In this document: positions 1 to 7,951 of the stretch, in pieces | Position numbering within the stretch: position 1 is the first letter of the stretch | Layout of the letters: every line of letters begins with the position of its first letter | DNA from: Micromonospora echinofusca | GTDB taxonomy: Bacteria > Actinomycetota > Actinomycetes > Mycobacteriales > Micromonosporaceae | Reading direction: 5' to 3' | Length of the DNA: 64,000 nt | Assembly: GCF_900091445.1 (NCBI RefSeq) | Contig: NZ_LT607733.1 | Span: 4,181,001-4,245,000, forward strand | The notes under the pieces: generated by a model | Told to the model about the DNA's origin: nothing | The model's input: only the letters and a program-made list of their open reading frames with translations | The model's database searches: none | Made by a program: the position numbers and the translations under genes

Positions 1-441
1 CGGCCGATCGGCGACCTCGCGCAGCGCCCGGTGCGAGGGCGCGTCGAAGTTGCCCGGCACCTGCACGGCCAGCCGGGCGCCGGCGGGCAGTTCCCGGACC
101 CAGCGGGTCAGCAGTTCCCGGTGCCCGGGCACCCACTGGAGCACGGCGTTGCTGACCACCACGTCCACGTCGGACGCGGGGCGCCAGTGCCGCACGTCGC
201 CCACGGCGAAGCGGATCCCGGGGGCGGTGGCGGCGGCCCGGTCGATCATCTCGGGCGAGGAGTCGAGGCCGGCGACCCGGCTGTCCGGCCACCGCTGGGC
301 GAGGGTGGCGGTCAGGTTGCCCGGGCCGCAGCCGAGGTCGACCACCGCGCGCGGTCGCTGCGCCGGGACCCGGGCGAGCAGGTCGTGGAAGGGCCGGGAG
401 CGCTCGTCGCCGTAGCGCAGGTACGTCGTCGGATCCCACAT
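1..441 (-). CDS. tam: Trans-aconitate 2-methyltransferase, C-terminus cut by window edge
   Basis: S-adenosylmethionine-dependent methyltransferase that in characterised relatives methylates trans-aconitate, a cytosolic by-product that inhibits the citric acid cycle. The first 147 residues are present. The N-terminus reads [18 protein letters not shown], very typical of actinobacterial Tam, and is followed by the SAM-binding motif [12 protein letters not shown] at about residues 34-44 and a motif IV-like region [12 protein letters not shown]. The ATG start follows a GGAGGCGACG ribosome site. It is divergent from the aldo/keto reductase gene. The family is about 260 residues long, so roughly 40 percent is outside the window. 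The family call is firm; the exact substrate is inferred from similarity. Confidence 0.85.
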   Translation of the reverse strand, partial: MWDPTTYLRYGDERSRPFHDLLARVPAQRPRAVVDLGCGPGNLTATLAQRWPDSRVAGLDSSPEMIDRAAATAPGIRFAVGDVRHWRPASDVDVVVSNAVLQWVPGHRELLTRWVRELPAGARLAVQVPGNFDAPSHRALREVADRP

Positions 442-453
442 CGTCGCCTCCCA

Positions 454-482
454 AACCGTACGTCCGTCTTGTTAACCGTACG
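454..482. repeat. Direct repeat AACCGTACG x2, candidate operator
   Basis: Two identical 9-bp copies of AACCGTACG start at 454 and 474, exactly 20 bp apart, in the divergent gap between the methyltransferase and the aldo/keto reductase. Each contains the palindrome CGTACG. Two turns of the helix between copies suit a cooperatively bound repressor, but no regulator gene is adjacent. Confidence 0.35.
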
Positions 483-525
483 GGCCGACGCGCGGCACGA
501 CAAGGCGATCACTAGGCTCAGTCCC

Positions 526-1509
526 ATGCAGCAGCGCACCTTCCCCCGGCTGGGGCGGCACGTCGGGGTGATCGGGCTGGGCGCCTGGCAGCTCGGCGCG
601 GACTGGGGCGCGGTCAGCGAGGCCGACGCCACCGCCGTGCTGAGCACCGCCGTCGAGTCGGGGGTCACCTTCCTCGACACGGCGGACGTCTACGGCGACG
701 GGCGCAGCGAGCAGCTCATCGGGCGGTTCCTGCGCAGCCGGCCCGACGCCGCGCTGACCGTGGCCACCAAGATGGGCCGCCGGGTCGCGCAGACGCCCGA
801 GGCGTACACCGTGGCGCACTTCCGCGAGTGGACCGACCGGTCCCGGCGCAACCTCGGCACCGACATCCTGGACCTGGTGCAGCTGCACTGCCCGCCCTCC
901 GCCGTCGTCGCCGACGACGCCGTCTTCGACGCGCTGGACACCCTGGTCGCCGAGGAGCGGATCGCCGGCTACGGGGTGAGCGTGGAGACCTGCGACCAGG
1001 CGCTCACCGCCATCGCCCGACCGGGCGTGGCCAGCGTCCAGATCATCCTCAACGCGCTGCGGCACAAGCCCCTCGACCGGGTGCTCCCGGCCGCTGCCGC
1101 CGCCGGGGTCGGCATCGTCGCCCGGGTCCCGCTGGCCAGCGGGCTGCTCTCCGGCCGGTACGACGAGCACACCACCTTCGCCGCCGACGACCACCGCACC
1201 TACAACCGGCACGGCGAGGCGTTCGACGTCGGCGAGACCTTCTCCGGCGTGGACTTCACGCTCGGCCTGGCCGCCGTACGCCGGCTGGCGCCGCTGGTCG
1301 GCGACGGGCGCACCATGGCCCAGTTCGCGCTGCGCTGGGTCGTCGACCAGCCCGGGGTCACCGTGGTCATTCCCGGCGCCCGGGACGCCACCCAGGCCCG
1401 GGGCAACGCCGCCGTGGCCGGTCAGGCGCCGTTGACGCGACGGGAACTGGCGGCGGTGGCGGAGGTCTACGACGAACTCGTCCGCCCCCGGGTGCACGAC
1501 CGGTGGTGA
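526..1509 (+). CDS. Aldo/keto reductase
   Basis: NADPH-dependent oxidoreductase of the aldo/keto reductase family, 327 residues, a normal length for the YdhF/IolS-like subgroup. Asp51 and Tyr56 in the motif FLDTADVYGDG are the expected catalytic pair, with the Lys in VATKMGRR and the His in VQLHCPP completing the tetrad. The C-terminal cofactor segment VVIPGARDATQARGNAA is typical. The ATG was chosen because it begins just before the barrel strand VGVIGLGAWQLG and lies right after a TAGGCT -10-like hexamer, so the mRNA may be leaderless. The substrate is not predictable. Confidence 0.88.
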   Translation: MQQRTFPRLGRHVGVIGLGAWQLGADWGAVSEADATAVLSTAVESGVTFLDTADVYGDGRSEQLIGRFLRSRPDAALTVATKMGRRVAQTPEAYTVAHFREWTDRSRRNLGTDILDLVQLHCPPSAVVADDAVFDALDTLVAEERIAGYGVSVETCDQALTAIARPGVASVQIILNALRHKPLDRVLPAAAAAGVGIVARVPLASGLLSGRYDEHTTFAADDHRTYNRHGEAFDVGETFSGVDFTLGLAAVRRLAPLVGDGRTMAQFALRWVVDQPGVTVVIPGARDATQARGNAAVAGQAPLTRRELAAVAEVYDELVRPRVHDRW

Positions 1510-1549
1510 GCCGGGCGACCGGGATCCGGACCGACGGAGGGGGAACGCG

Positions 1550-1744
1550 ATGAAGGGCTGGCTGCCGCTGACCCTCGGACTGCTCGCCGTTGTCGGCGGT
1601 GCGTTGTGGACGGTGCAGGGCCTCGGCTACGTCGAGGGCAGCGTCATGACCGACCGGCGGTTCTGGGCCGCCCTCGGGCCGCTCGTCGTCCTGGTCGGAC
1701 TCGTCGTGCTCTGGTTCGGACTGCGCGCCCGCAGGCGCCGCTGA
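1550..1744 (+). CDS. Small two-helix membrane protein, unknown
   Basis: A 64-residue protein with two hydrophobic segments (about residues 4-20 and 39-57) and a basic RARRRR end, which predicts a membrane hairpin with a cytoplasmic C-terminus. A strong GGAGGGGGAA ribosome site precedes the ATG. It starts 40 bp after the aldo/keto reductase and may be co-transcribed with it. No function is recognised. Confidence 0.65.
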   Translation: MKGWLPLTLGLLAVVGGALWTVQGLGYVEGSVMTDRRFWAALGPLVVLVGLVVLWFGLRARRRR

Positions 1745-1789
1745 GCGCCCCCACAGCCGCCCCACCGGTCCGGCGTCCTGGTACGCGGA

Positions 1790-1821
1790 AAGCCCCGCAT
1801 CCCGGCCGGAATACGGGGCTT
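1790..1821. terminator. Bidirectional hairpin terminator
   Basis: The arms AAGCCCCG and CGGGGCTT (with flanking AT/AT pairs) form a stem of about 11 bp with a short loop. It lies between the convergent small membrane protein gene and cspA and could serve both. Confidence 0.7.
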
Positions 1822-1876
1822 CGCTGTGATCCGGGCGCCGGATCACCACTGGCCGGCGGCTGCCGACCGGCACTGC

Positions 1877-2080
1877 TCAGATGGGGCGGACCTGCTCGGC
1901 CTGCGGACCCTTCTGACCCTGGGCGATCTCGAACTCCACCCGCTGGTTCTCCTCCAGCGTGCGGTAGCCGCTGGTCTGGATGGCCGAGAAGTGGACGAAC
2001 ACGTCAGCACCCCCGCCGTCGACGGTGATGAAGCCGAAGCCCTTGTCTGCGTTGAACCACTTCACGGTTCCCTGCGCCAT
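1877..2080 (-). CDS. cspA: Cold-shock protein, CspA family
   Basis: A single cold-shock domain of 67 residues that binds single-stranded RNA or DNA and melts mRNA structure. RNP1 (KGFGFITV) and RNP2 (VFVHFSAI) are both intact, and the protein is the usual length. A GGAGATACAC ribosome site precedes the ATG. The 292 bp upstream up to DUF4235 are unusually AT-rich for this genome and probably hold the promoter and a long leader, as is common in csp genes. The symbol is a family name rather than proven orthology. Confidence 0.93.
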   Translation of the reverse strand: MAQGTVKWFNADKGFGFITVDGGGADVFVHFSAIQTSGYRTLEENQRVEFEIAQGQKGPQAEQVRPI

Positions 2081-2325
2081 GTGTATCTCCTTCTAAAACT
2101 GGCGGCCGAGCACGCCGTGCGGCCGATTGGCCGTTTTCGAGCAGCGGTGCCTGAGGCGGCCCCCACGAAGGAGACTTCACTCAACCCACGCCATCTCTCA
2201 ACAGCGTGGAACAGCAAACCACGTAGCGAAAACTCTGCACAGACTACCGGACGAAATTCTTCGACATGTGACCTGACGGATGCCGAAGATCCGCTGGGTG
2301 GGCCCTTGCCCCCGTGCGAAAAGAC

Positions 2326-2351
2326 CCCCGCACCATCGCGCCGGTGCGGGG
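2326..2351. terminator. Hairpin terminator after the DUF4235 operon
   Basis: The arms CCCCGCACC and GGTGCGGGG enclose an 8-nt loop. On the minus strand the stem is followed by TCTTTTCG, a short T-run, as expected for intrinsic termination of the Holin-X/DUF3618/DUF4235 operon. Confidence 0.75.
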
Positions 2352-2372
2352 ATCCTTTTCGTCGTCTTCCGG

Positions 2373-2645
2373 TCAGTCCGGCCAGCTTCCGGTGAACCGG
2401 CGTACGCCCACCGCGCCACCCCGGTCGACGGCGGCCCGGACGACCGCGAAGATCGCGCCCTGCAACGCCGCCGCCGCCAGGACCTCGCCCCAGCCGCGGT
2501 CCTCGTCGGTGGCGCTGGGCGCCTCGCCGTCGCCCGCCGTCATCTTCCACACCTGCCGGAAGATCGCGCCCGCGACCGTACCGGCGGCGATGCCCATCAG
2601 CACGCCGACCGGCTTGTACGCGGCCTTCCCGATACCCCTGCTCAC
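2373..2645 (-). CDS. DUF4235 membrane protein
   Basis: A 90-residue protein with two hydrophobic stretches (near residues 12-28 and 55-72) separated by an acidic loop, matching the actinobacterial DUF4235 family as I know it. The motif GRVWKMTAGD-like segment (FRQVWKMTAGDGEAP) after helix one is characteristic. The GTG start overlaps the stop of the DUF3618 gene by 4 bp (GTGA), so it is translationally coupled. It is the last gene of a three-gene envelope operon. The molecular role is unknown. Confidence 0.82.
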   Translation of the reverse strand: MSRGIGKAAYKPVGVLMGIAAGTVAGAIFRQVWKMTAGDGEAPSATDEDRGWGEVLAAAALQGAIFAVVRAAVDRGGAVGVRRFTGSWPD

Positions 2646-2992
2646 CGCTGCCTCCCCCGAACGATCACCAACACGATCACCGCGGCCACCGCCCCGGCCG
2701 CGAGGGCGACGAACGGCGTCGGGTTACGCCGTACGACCGCGCCCGTCTCCTGCGCCTGGCCCCGCGCGAGCTGCGCCTTCTGCGTCGCCTGCCCGCGCAC
2801 CCGGGCCACGGTCTGCGCGGCCTGGTCCCGCACCCGCTCCTTCGCCTGGTCGGCGGAGGACCTCAGGCGCGCCTTGACGTCGGCCTTGGCCGCCAACGCC
2901 TCCATCGTCTCGCCCAGCTCGACCCGGGTCCGCCGGATCTCCTCCCGCAGCGCCTCGGTGTCGCCGGTGCCCCGGCCGTTGCCCGTCGTCAT
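2642..2992 (-). CDS. DUF3618 protein
   Basis: A 116-residue protein with the DUF3618 signature near the N-terminus (LREEIRRTRVELGETMEAL), a long polar alpha-helical middle rich in Arg, Gln and Ala that may be coiled, and one C-terminal transmembrane helix at about residues 92-111. It probably anchors a helical cytoplasmic rod to the membrane. It overlaps both neighbours by 4 bp. The family nearly always follows a Holin-X gene, as here. Function unknown. Confidence 0.85.
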   Translation of the reverse strand: MTTGNGRGTGDTEALREEIRRTRVELGETMEALAAKADVKARLRSSADQAKERVRDQAAQTVARVRGQATQKAQLARGQAQETGAVVRRNPTPFVALAAGAVAAVIVLVIVRGRQR

Positions 2993-3423
2993 GCCCGTCC
3001 CCTGTCCTTCACGGCGGCGGCGACCGTGTCCACGTCCGCCCGGACGCTACGGACCGCGGCCTGCGGCACCGGTGGGACCGCCTGGCTGACCTGCTTCTTG
3101 CCCACCAGGGCCAGGATGCCGGCCATCGCGAAGAGCACCACCGCGACGATCAGGGCCGCCGCCCAGGCCGGCAGCACCAGGTCGAGCAGCAGGATCGCGG
3201 TGGCGACCAGGGCGCCCAGGCCGTAGAGCGCCAGCGCCCCGCCACCACCGAAGAGACCGATACCGATACCGGCGTGCTTGCCCTTCTCGGTCAGCTCCGC
3301 CCGGGCCAGGGCCAGTTCGTCGCGGACCAGGCGGGAGACCTGCTCCGTGGCCCGCTGCACCAGCTCGGCGGTGGACGGCTCGCTCCCGTCGCGGGATGTG
3401 CGGGCGTTCGCCACGTCAGCCAT
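2989..3423 (-). CDS. Phage holin-like protein, actinobacterial Holin-X family
   Basis: A 144-residue protein of the Actinobacterial Holin-X (DUF1469) family: an N-terminal amphipathic part (VQRATEQVSRLVRDELALARAEL), then two adjacent transmembrane helices at about residues 55-105. Despite the name these are chromosomal envelope proteins, and there is no prophage here. A strong GGAGGACAGC ribosome site precedes the ATG. It is the first gene of the operon with DUF3618 and DUF4235. Upstream is a weak GGATTG-N15-GGGCAT element that could be a stress-sigma promoter. Confidence 0.82.
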   Translation of the reverse strand: MADVANARTSRDGSEPSTAELVQRATEQVSRLVRDELALARAELTEKGKHAGIGIGLFGGGGALALYGLGALVATAILLLDLVLPAWAAALIVAVVLFAMAGILALVGKKQVSQAVPPVPQAAVRSVRADVDTVAAAVKDRGRA

Positions 3424-3734
3424 GCTGTCCTCCTTTCATCATCACCGCGCTGTATGCCCGGAGTCGTCGCCCGTCAATCCTTCGCCGGTGCACCCGGACC
3501 GCCGGGCCCCCGAGCCGCCGCACGGTGCACGGCGCGGAAGAAGGTGCAGAAGCGTCGCGCAGCAGGTCCCCACGAAACGCCCGGTCAAACTTCCCGAGCC
3601 AACCCACTCCGCCCGGTCACCCCAGGAGGCACAACCCCACCCACACCTCCAACCACCCCCGCCCCCCACAGGTCACGCCCAATCCGCCCGACCGAGGTGG
3701 GGGTGGGGATCGGCCGAGGTGGGGGTGGGGTGGG
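3424..3734. other. 311-bp intergenic region with G-rich tandem repeat
   Basis: No gene was found. The left end holds the promoter of the Holin-X operon. The right end (3692-3730) holds two copies of a 17-bp G-rich unit just past the stop of the mechanosensitive channel gene. The middle is C-rich and featureless. Confidence 0.6.
3692..3734 (+). repeat. Tandem G-rich repeat, G-quadruplex motif
   Basis: Two 17-bp copies of CCGAGGTGGGGGTGGGG (3692-3708 and 3714-3730), 22 bp apart, are followed by TGGG. The plus strand has at least five runs of three or more G within 40 bp. On the minus strand, the direction of the channel gene, it gives a C-rich, G-poor mRNA tail. Confidence 0.7.
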
Positions 3735-4931
3735 TCAGCGGCGGGCGTCGGCGGGTTCGTCGGGGCCGACGAAGGCCTCGCTGCGGGCGTCGCCGTCGTC
3801 GCTGCCGCCGAAGACCCGCGCGTCGTCGGGTACGTCGGCGTCGGTGCGGCGGCGCACCGGCCGGCGGGGGCGTACCCACTGCCACGGCAGGTTGCTCTCC
3901 ACGTCCCCGATCTCGGTACGCATCCGGGGCATGGCGGTCGGCCGGTGGTCCCGGATCCAGGCGACCAGGTGCTCGCGCACCAGGCAGCGCAGGTCCCACA
4001 GGCTGCCGGCGTCGGCGGCGCTGACCAGGGCGCGCACCTTGACCGTTCCGCCGGTCGCGTCGGTCACCTGGAGTACGCAGACCCGGCCGTCCCACAGCTC
4101 GGTGCCCTCGGCGAGGCGGCGCAGCTCCTCCCGCATGGCCTGCACCGGGATCGCCCAGTCGACGTCGAACTCGGCGGTGCCCAGCACCGCCGCCTCGGTG
4201 CGGGTCCAGTTCTGGAACGGCTTGCTGGTGAAGTACGAGGTGGGCAGGATCAGCCGCCGGTCGTCCCAGATCTGCACGACCACGTAGCTGAGCGTCAACT
4301 CCTCGATGCGGCCCCACTCCCCCTCGACCACCACCACGTCGTCGAGGCGGACCGCGTCGCTGAAGGCGAGCTGGAGGCCGGCGAAGACGTTGCCCAGCAG
4401 GCTCTGCGCGGCCAGCGCGGCGACCACACCGACCACACCGGCGCTGGTCAGCACGCCGGCGCCGATGCCGCGTACGGCCGGGAAGGTCATCAGCATCACG
4501 CCGACCGCCAGCACCACGATGACCGCGATCGTCAGCCGGCGCAGCATGACCACCTGGGTCCGTACGCGCCGCGCGTGCCGGTTGTCCGGCACGTCGACCC
4601 GGAAGCGGGCCAGGGCGGTGTCCTCGGCCACGACGAGCAGCGAGGCGACCAGCCAGGCGACGCTGGCGATCACGCCGAGCACCAGCAGGTGCAGCAGCAC
4701 CTGCCGCCACTGGTCGCCGACCGCGTAGCCGGTGCTGAACCGCACGGCGAACTGGACGGCGACGACGGTGGCGGCCACCTGGATCGAGCGGTGCGCGTGA
4801 TCCGTCAGCTCGGTCAGCAGCAGCGAACGCCGGCCGACCCGCCGGATCACGCGGTGCGCGACCTCGACCGCGAACAGGGCGATCGCCGCCGCGGCGAGCG
4901 CGGCGACGATCGTCCCGAGGTAGCTCTGCAC
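3735..4931 (-). CDS. MscS-family mechanosensitive ion channel
   Basis: A 398-residue small-conductance mechanosensitive channel that relieves turgor on osmotic downshock. There are four predicted transmembrane segments. The pore helix TM3 is Gly/Ala-rich (GVVGVVAALAAQSLLGNVFAG) and is followed by the MscS beta domain (DDVVVVEGEWGRIEELTL, LILPTSYFTSKPFQNW). The C-terminus is acidic and probably disordered. The GTG at 4931 was chosen because GGAGGAAAG lies 9 nt upstream and the first helix begins at once. It is separate from the DUF1206 gene. Confidence 0.9.
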   Translation of the reverse strand: MQSYLGTIVAALAAAAIALFAVEVAHRVIRRVGRRSLLLTELTDHAHRSIQVAATVVAVQFAVRFSTGYAVGDQWRQVLLHLLVLGVIASVAWLVASLLVVAEDTALARFRVDVPDNRHARRVRTQVVMLRRLTIAVIVVLAVGVMLMTFPAVRGIGAGVLTSAGVVGVVAALAAQSLLGNVFAGLQLAFSDAVRLDDVVVVEGEWGRIEELTLSYVVVQIWDDRRLILPTSYFTSKPFQNWTRTEAAVLGTAEFDVDWAIPVQAMREELRRLAEGTELWDGRVCVLQVTDATGGTVKVRALVSAADAGSLWDLRCLVREHLVAWIRDHRPTAMPRMRTEIGDVESNLPWQWVRPRRPVRRRTDADVPDDARVFGGSDDGDARSEAFVGPDEPADARR

Positions 4932-5014
4932 AGGTTCTTTCCTCCCCCTGACGCCGGATGCCCGTTTCGGGCAAAGGCCCAATGGTGCCCGGCGACACCG
5001 GAATCGACCAGGTC

Positions 5015-5836
5015 TCAGACCTTGCGATACCGGGACTGGAGGAAGCAGAAGACGCCGAAGGCGGCGATACCGAGCGCCACCAGGGTGAGCAGGATCTGGC
5101 CGTACGCCTGGTCGCGCAGCGTGCGCAGGGCCGCGTCCAGACCGCGGGCCTTCTCGGGGTCGTAGTTGACGGCGGCCAGGATGATCAGCAGGCCGGAGAT
5201 GCCGTACGCGACGCCCTTGGCGATGTAGCCGGCCATGCCCAGCCGGCGGGTGAGCTGACGCGTCTTGGCGTTCATCTCGCCGGTCTTGAGGTGCTTCTCG
5301 AACCGCTTGATCAGCCCGTAGATCACCAGGCCGACGCCGATCGCGGCGAGGCCGAGCCCGGCCAGGCCGACCAGCCAGCGGCCACCGGAGGACTCCATGA
5401 GCTTGCCGGTCAGCGCCTCCTGCTGGTCGGCGCTGTTGGAGCCGGCGTCCTTGAAGACCTTGAAGGCCGTCCAGGCGAAGTAGAGGTAGACGATGGTCCG
5501 CCCCAGGGAGGCGAGCCGCTCCCAGACGCGCTCCTTGCCGCGCTCGGCGCGGTGCCCGACGGCCGCCTCCAGCGCCTGCCAGATCGCCATGGCGAGCAGG
5601 CCGACCGCGATGGTGATGACGAGGAACTTGCCCAGCGGCTGGGCGGCGAGGGTGCGCAGCGCGCCGGACTGGTCGCCGTCGTCGCCGGCCTTGCCGAACG
5701 CGATCTGCAACGCCAGCCAGGCGAACAGGAGGTGCACGATGCCATAGCCGATGAAACCGACTCTGGCCAACAGTTCGAGCCACCTGCTGTTCGCCGTGCG
5801 GGAGGCGGTGGCTTCGGCGTTCCGGGTGAGTGACAT
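5015..5836 (-). CDS. DUF1206 membrane protein
   Basis: A 273-residue protein with six hydrophobic helices arranged as three repeats of a two-helix DUF1206 unit (GFIGYGIVHLLFAWLAL, SLGRTIVYLYFAWTAF, GMAGYIAKGVAYGISG). It is probably an integral membrane protein of unknown role. I prefer the ATG giving MSLTRNAEA over one 45 bp upstream, because the added residues are atypical. A GTTT-N16-GGTGAT element ends 9 nt before this ATG, resembling the stress-type promoters elsewhere in the window, but its -10 is imperfect. Confidence 0.85.
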   Translation of the reverse strand: MSLTRNAEATASRTANSRWLELLARVGFIGYGIVHLLFAWLALQIAFGKAGDDGDQSGALRTLAAQPLGKFLVITIAVGLLAMAIWQALEAAVGHRAERGKERVWERLASLGRTIVYLYFAWTAFKVFKDAGSNSADQQEALTGKLMESSGGRWLVGLAGLGLAAIGVGLVIYGLIKRFEKHLKTGEMNAKTRQLTRRLGMAGYIAKGVAYGISGLLIILAAVNYDPEKARGLDAALRTLRDQAYGQILLTLVALGIAAFGVFCFLQSRYRKV

Positions 5837-5897
5837 GGCGCCACAATCACCGAATACGAAGATTTCCAAACGTCGGGCCACCGCCGCCCCGGCCAGG

Positions 5898-6263
5898 TCA
5901 GTTGCCGGGGTTCTTCGACACCCTGATCTTGACTTCCTGGTCGGTGACGCTGTCCAGCGTCACCGCGAAGCCGCCGACCTCGGTGGCCTGCTGGCCCATC
6001 GTCAGCGACAGCTGCTCGCCGGCGACCTCGACGGTCACCTGGTCGTCCTGTGCGCCGATGAGCTTGGCCTCCACGCCGAGGATGTTGGCGCTGGCGTTCA
6101 CGCCCCGGTCGAAGGTGACCGTGCAGGCGTCCAGGCCGCAGTCGGTGCTGGCGCCCTCGGAGCTGCAACCGGCGAGCACGGCGACGCCGAGCGCGAGCCC
6201 GGCCAGCAGGCCGGCAGCCCGGCGGGTGGGGGTCAGCGGGAAGGCAACACGTCGTCTCGTCAC
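5898..6263 (-). CDS. Small secreted lipoprotein, unknown
   Basis: A 121-residue putative lipoprotein. The N-terminus TRRRVAFPLTPTRRAAG is basic, followed by a hydrophobic core and the lipobox LAGC (AVLAGCSSEG), so the mature protein starts at a lipidated Cys. The mature part is short and beta-rich (VTFDRGVNASANILGVEAKL, VTVEVAGEQLSL), with a CGLDAC pair that could form a disulfide. The GTG at 6263 was chosen to place the signal peptide at the N-terminus. No function is recognised. Confidence 0.7.
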   Translation of the reverse strand: MTRRRVAFPLTPTRRAAGLLAGLALGVAVLAGCSSEGASTDCGLDACTVTFDRGVNASANILGVEAKLIGAQDDQVTVEVAGEQLSLTMGQQATEVGGFAVTLDSVTDQEVKIRVSKNPGN

Positions 6264-6354
6264 CCCGCCAAGGGTACGAGACGTCGGCCACTGCGGCAGC
6301 GCGTGATCATCCGCCGAGGTGAGGGGCCCGCGGCGGGGCGTTAGGGTCCCCGGC

Positions 6355-7581
6355 ATGCCGTTCGACATCGCCCGCACCCGGGCCGCCTACCCCGCCCTCG
6401 CCGAGGGCTTCGTCCACCTCGACGGGGCCGGGGGCACCCAGACCGCCGCCGGAGTCGTCGACGCGGTCACCGCCGCCATGCGGGCGGCGGTGGGCAACCG
6501 CAGCGCCGCCTTCGCGCCCGGCCGGCGGTCGCTGGAGATGGTGGCCGCCGCCCGCTCGGCGGTGGCCGACCTGCTCGGTGCCGAGCCCGACGGCGTGGTG
6601 CTGGGGCCGAGCGCGACGGCGCTGACGTACACCCTGGCCCGGACCCTGGGCGCCGGGTGGCGGCCCGGCGACGAGGTCGTGGTGTCGCGGCTGGACCACG
6701 ACGCGAACGTACGCCCCTGGGTGCAGGCCGCCGAGGCGGCCGGCGCGACGGTGCGCTGGGCCGAGTTCGACCGGGACACCGCGGAGCTGCCGGCGGCCCG
6801 CTACGCCGAACTGGTCGGCGAGCGGACCCGGCTGGTCGCGGTGACCGCGGGCAGCAACGCGACCGGCACCGTCCCGGACGTGGCGGCGATCGCCGCGACC
6901 GCGCACGCCGCCGGCGCGCTGGTCTGCGTCGACGGGGTGCACTCGGTGCCGCACGGCCCCACCGACGTCGCCGCCCTGGGCGCCGACTTCCTGGTCACCA
7001 GCGCCTACAAGTGGTCGGGGCCGCACCTGGCCGCGATGGTGGCCGCGCCCGCGACGTGGGAGCGGCTGCGTCCGGCGAAGCTGCTGCCCTCCTCCGACGC
7101 GGTGCCGGACCGCTTCGAGTACGGCACCCCGAGCTTCCCCCTGCTGGCCGGCGTGGCCGCCGCCGTGGACCACCTGGCGGGCCTGGACCCGACGGCCACC
7201 GGCAGCCGGCGCGAACGGCTGCTCGCCGGGCTGGGCGCCGCGCAGGCGTACGAGGAGGCGCTGCTTCAGCGGCTGCTCGCCGGGCTGGCCGCGCTGCCCG
7301 GCGTCACGGTGCTCGGCTCCCCCGTCCGGCGCTGCCCGACGGTGTCCTTCCGGCTGGCCGGGCTCTCGCCGCAGCGGACCCAGGAGGAGCTGGGCGCGGC
7401 CGGGTTCTGTCTCTCCGCCGGCGACTACTACGCGTACGAGTACTTCCAGGCGATGGGGCTGCGCGACAGCGGCGGGGCGGTGCGGGCCAGCCTCTACCAC
7501 TACAACACGGCCGACGAGGTGGACCGGTTGCTCGGCGAACTGGACCGGCTCGCCGCCGGCGGGGGCAGAATGGCCGGGTGA
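6355..7581 (+). CDS. Cysteine desulfurase-like PLP enzyme
   Basis: A 408-residue fold-type I aminotransferase class V protein of the cysteine desulfurase-like subgroup. The PLP-binding lysine is in TSAYKWSGPHLAA, preceded by the cofactor-aspartate region VCVDGVHSVPHG. The N-terminus (YPALAEGFVHLDGAGGTQ) is characteristic of the subgroup. It may release sulfur from cysteine or act on another amino acid; no Fe-S assembly genes are nearby. Its stop overlaps the start of the acetyltransferase gene by 4 bp. Confidence 0.88.
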   Translation: MPFDIARTRAAYPALAEGFVHLDGAGGTQTAAGVVDAVTAAMRAAVGNRSAAFAPGRRSLEMVAAARSAVADLLGAEPDGVVLGPSATALTYTLARTLGAGWRPGDEVVVSRLDHDANVRPWVQAAEAAGATVRWAEFDRDTAELPAARYAELVGERTRLVAVTAGSNATGTVPDVAAIAATAHAAGALVCVDGVHSVPHGPTDVAALGADFLVTSAYKWSGPHLAAMVAAPATWERLRPAKLLPSSDAVPDRFEYGTPSFPLLAGVAAAVDHLAGLDPTATGSRRERLLAGLGAAQAYEEALLQRLLAGLAALPGVTVLGSPVRRCPTVSFRLAGLSPQRTQEELGAAGFCLSAGDYYAYEYFQAMGLRDSGGAVRASLYHYNTADEVDRLLGELDRLAAGGGRMAG

Positions 7582-7865
7582 GCACCCTGGTCGAGGACAA
7601 CCCCGCCAAGCACCGGTTCGAGATCCTGGTCGACGACGCGCTGGCCGGGTTCACCGCGTACCTGCCGCGCGGCGAGGTGCTGGTCTTCACCCACACCGAG
7701 ATCGACCCGAGGTTCCAGAACATGGGCGTCGGCGCGGCCCTGGTTCGGGGCACCCTCGACCAGGTGCGCAAGCGCGGCACGACGGTGGTGCCGCGCTGCC
7801 CGTTCATGGCGGCCTTCATCGACCGTCACCTCGAATACGCCGACCTGGTCACCCCCGAGCCGTAA
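7578..7865 (+). CDS. Small GNAT-like N-acetyltransferase (YjdJ type)
   Basis: A 95-residue single-domain acyl-CoA N-acyltransferase of the short Gcn5-like type. The acetyl-CoA loop region is DPRFQNMGVGAALVRGTLD, followed by the conserved end RGTTVVPRCPFMAAFIDRH typical of this short family. The GTG start overlaps the upstream stop (GTGA), so it is coupled to the desulfurase-like gene. The substrate is unknown. Confidence 0.88.
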   Translation: MSTLVEDNPAKHRFEILVDDALAGFTAYLPRGEVLVFTHTEIDPRFQNMGVGAALVRGTLDQVRKRGTTVVPRCPFMAAFIDRHLEYADLVTPEP

Positions 7866-7868
7866 CCG

Positions 7869-7894
7869 GGGGCGCCGGGATGCTCCGGCGCCCC
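7869..7894. terminator. Bidirectional GC hairpin
   Basis: A perfect 10-bp stem GGGGCGCCGG/CCGGCGCCCC with a 6-nt loop, directly after the acetyltransferase stop and before the convergent GH3 gene. There is no T-run. Confidence 0.65.
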
Positions 7895-7951
7895 TCGACG
7901 GCGGGGGACGCCGGGGCACCGCCGCAACGGTCCGAGGAGGCGCGGGAGCGG

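Noticed and set aside
2989..3423. Holin-like gene as a sign of a prophage
   Set aside because: Actinobacterial Holin-X genes with DUF3618 and DUF4235 are ordinary chromosomal genes; no other phage gene is nearby.
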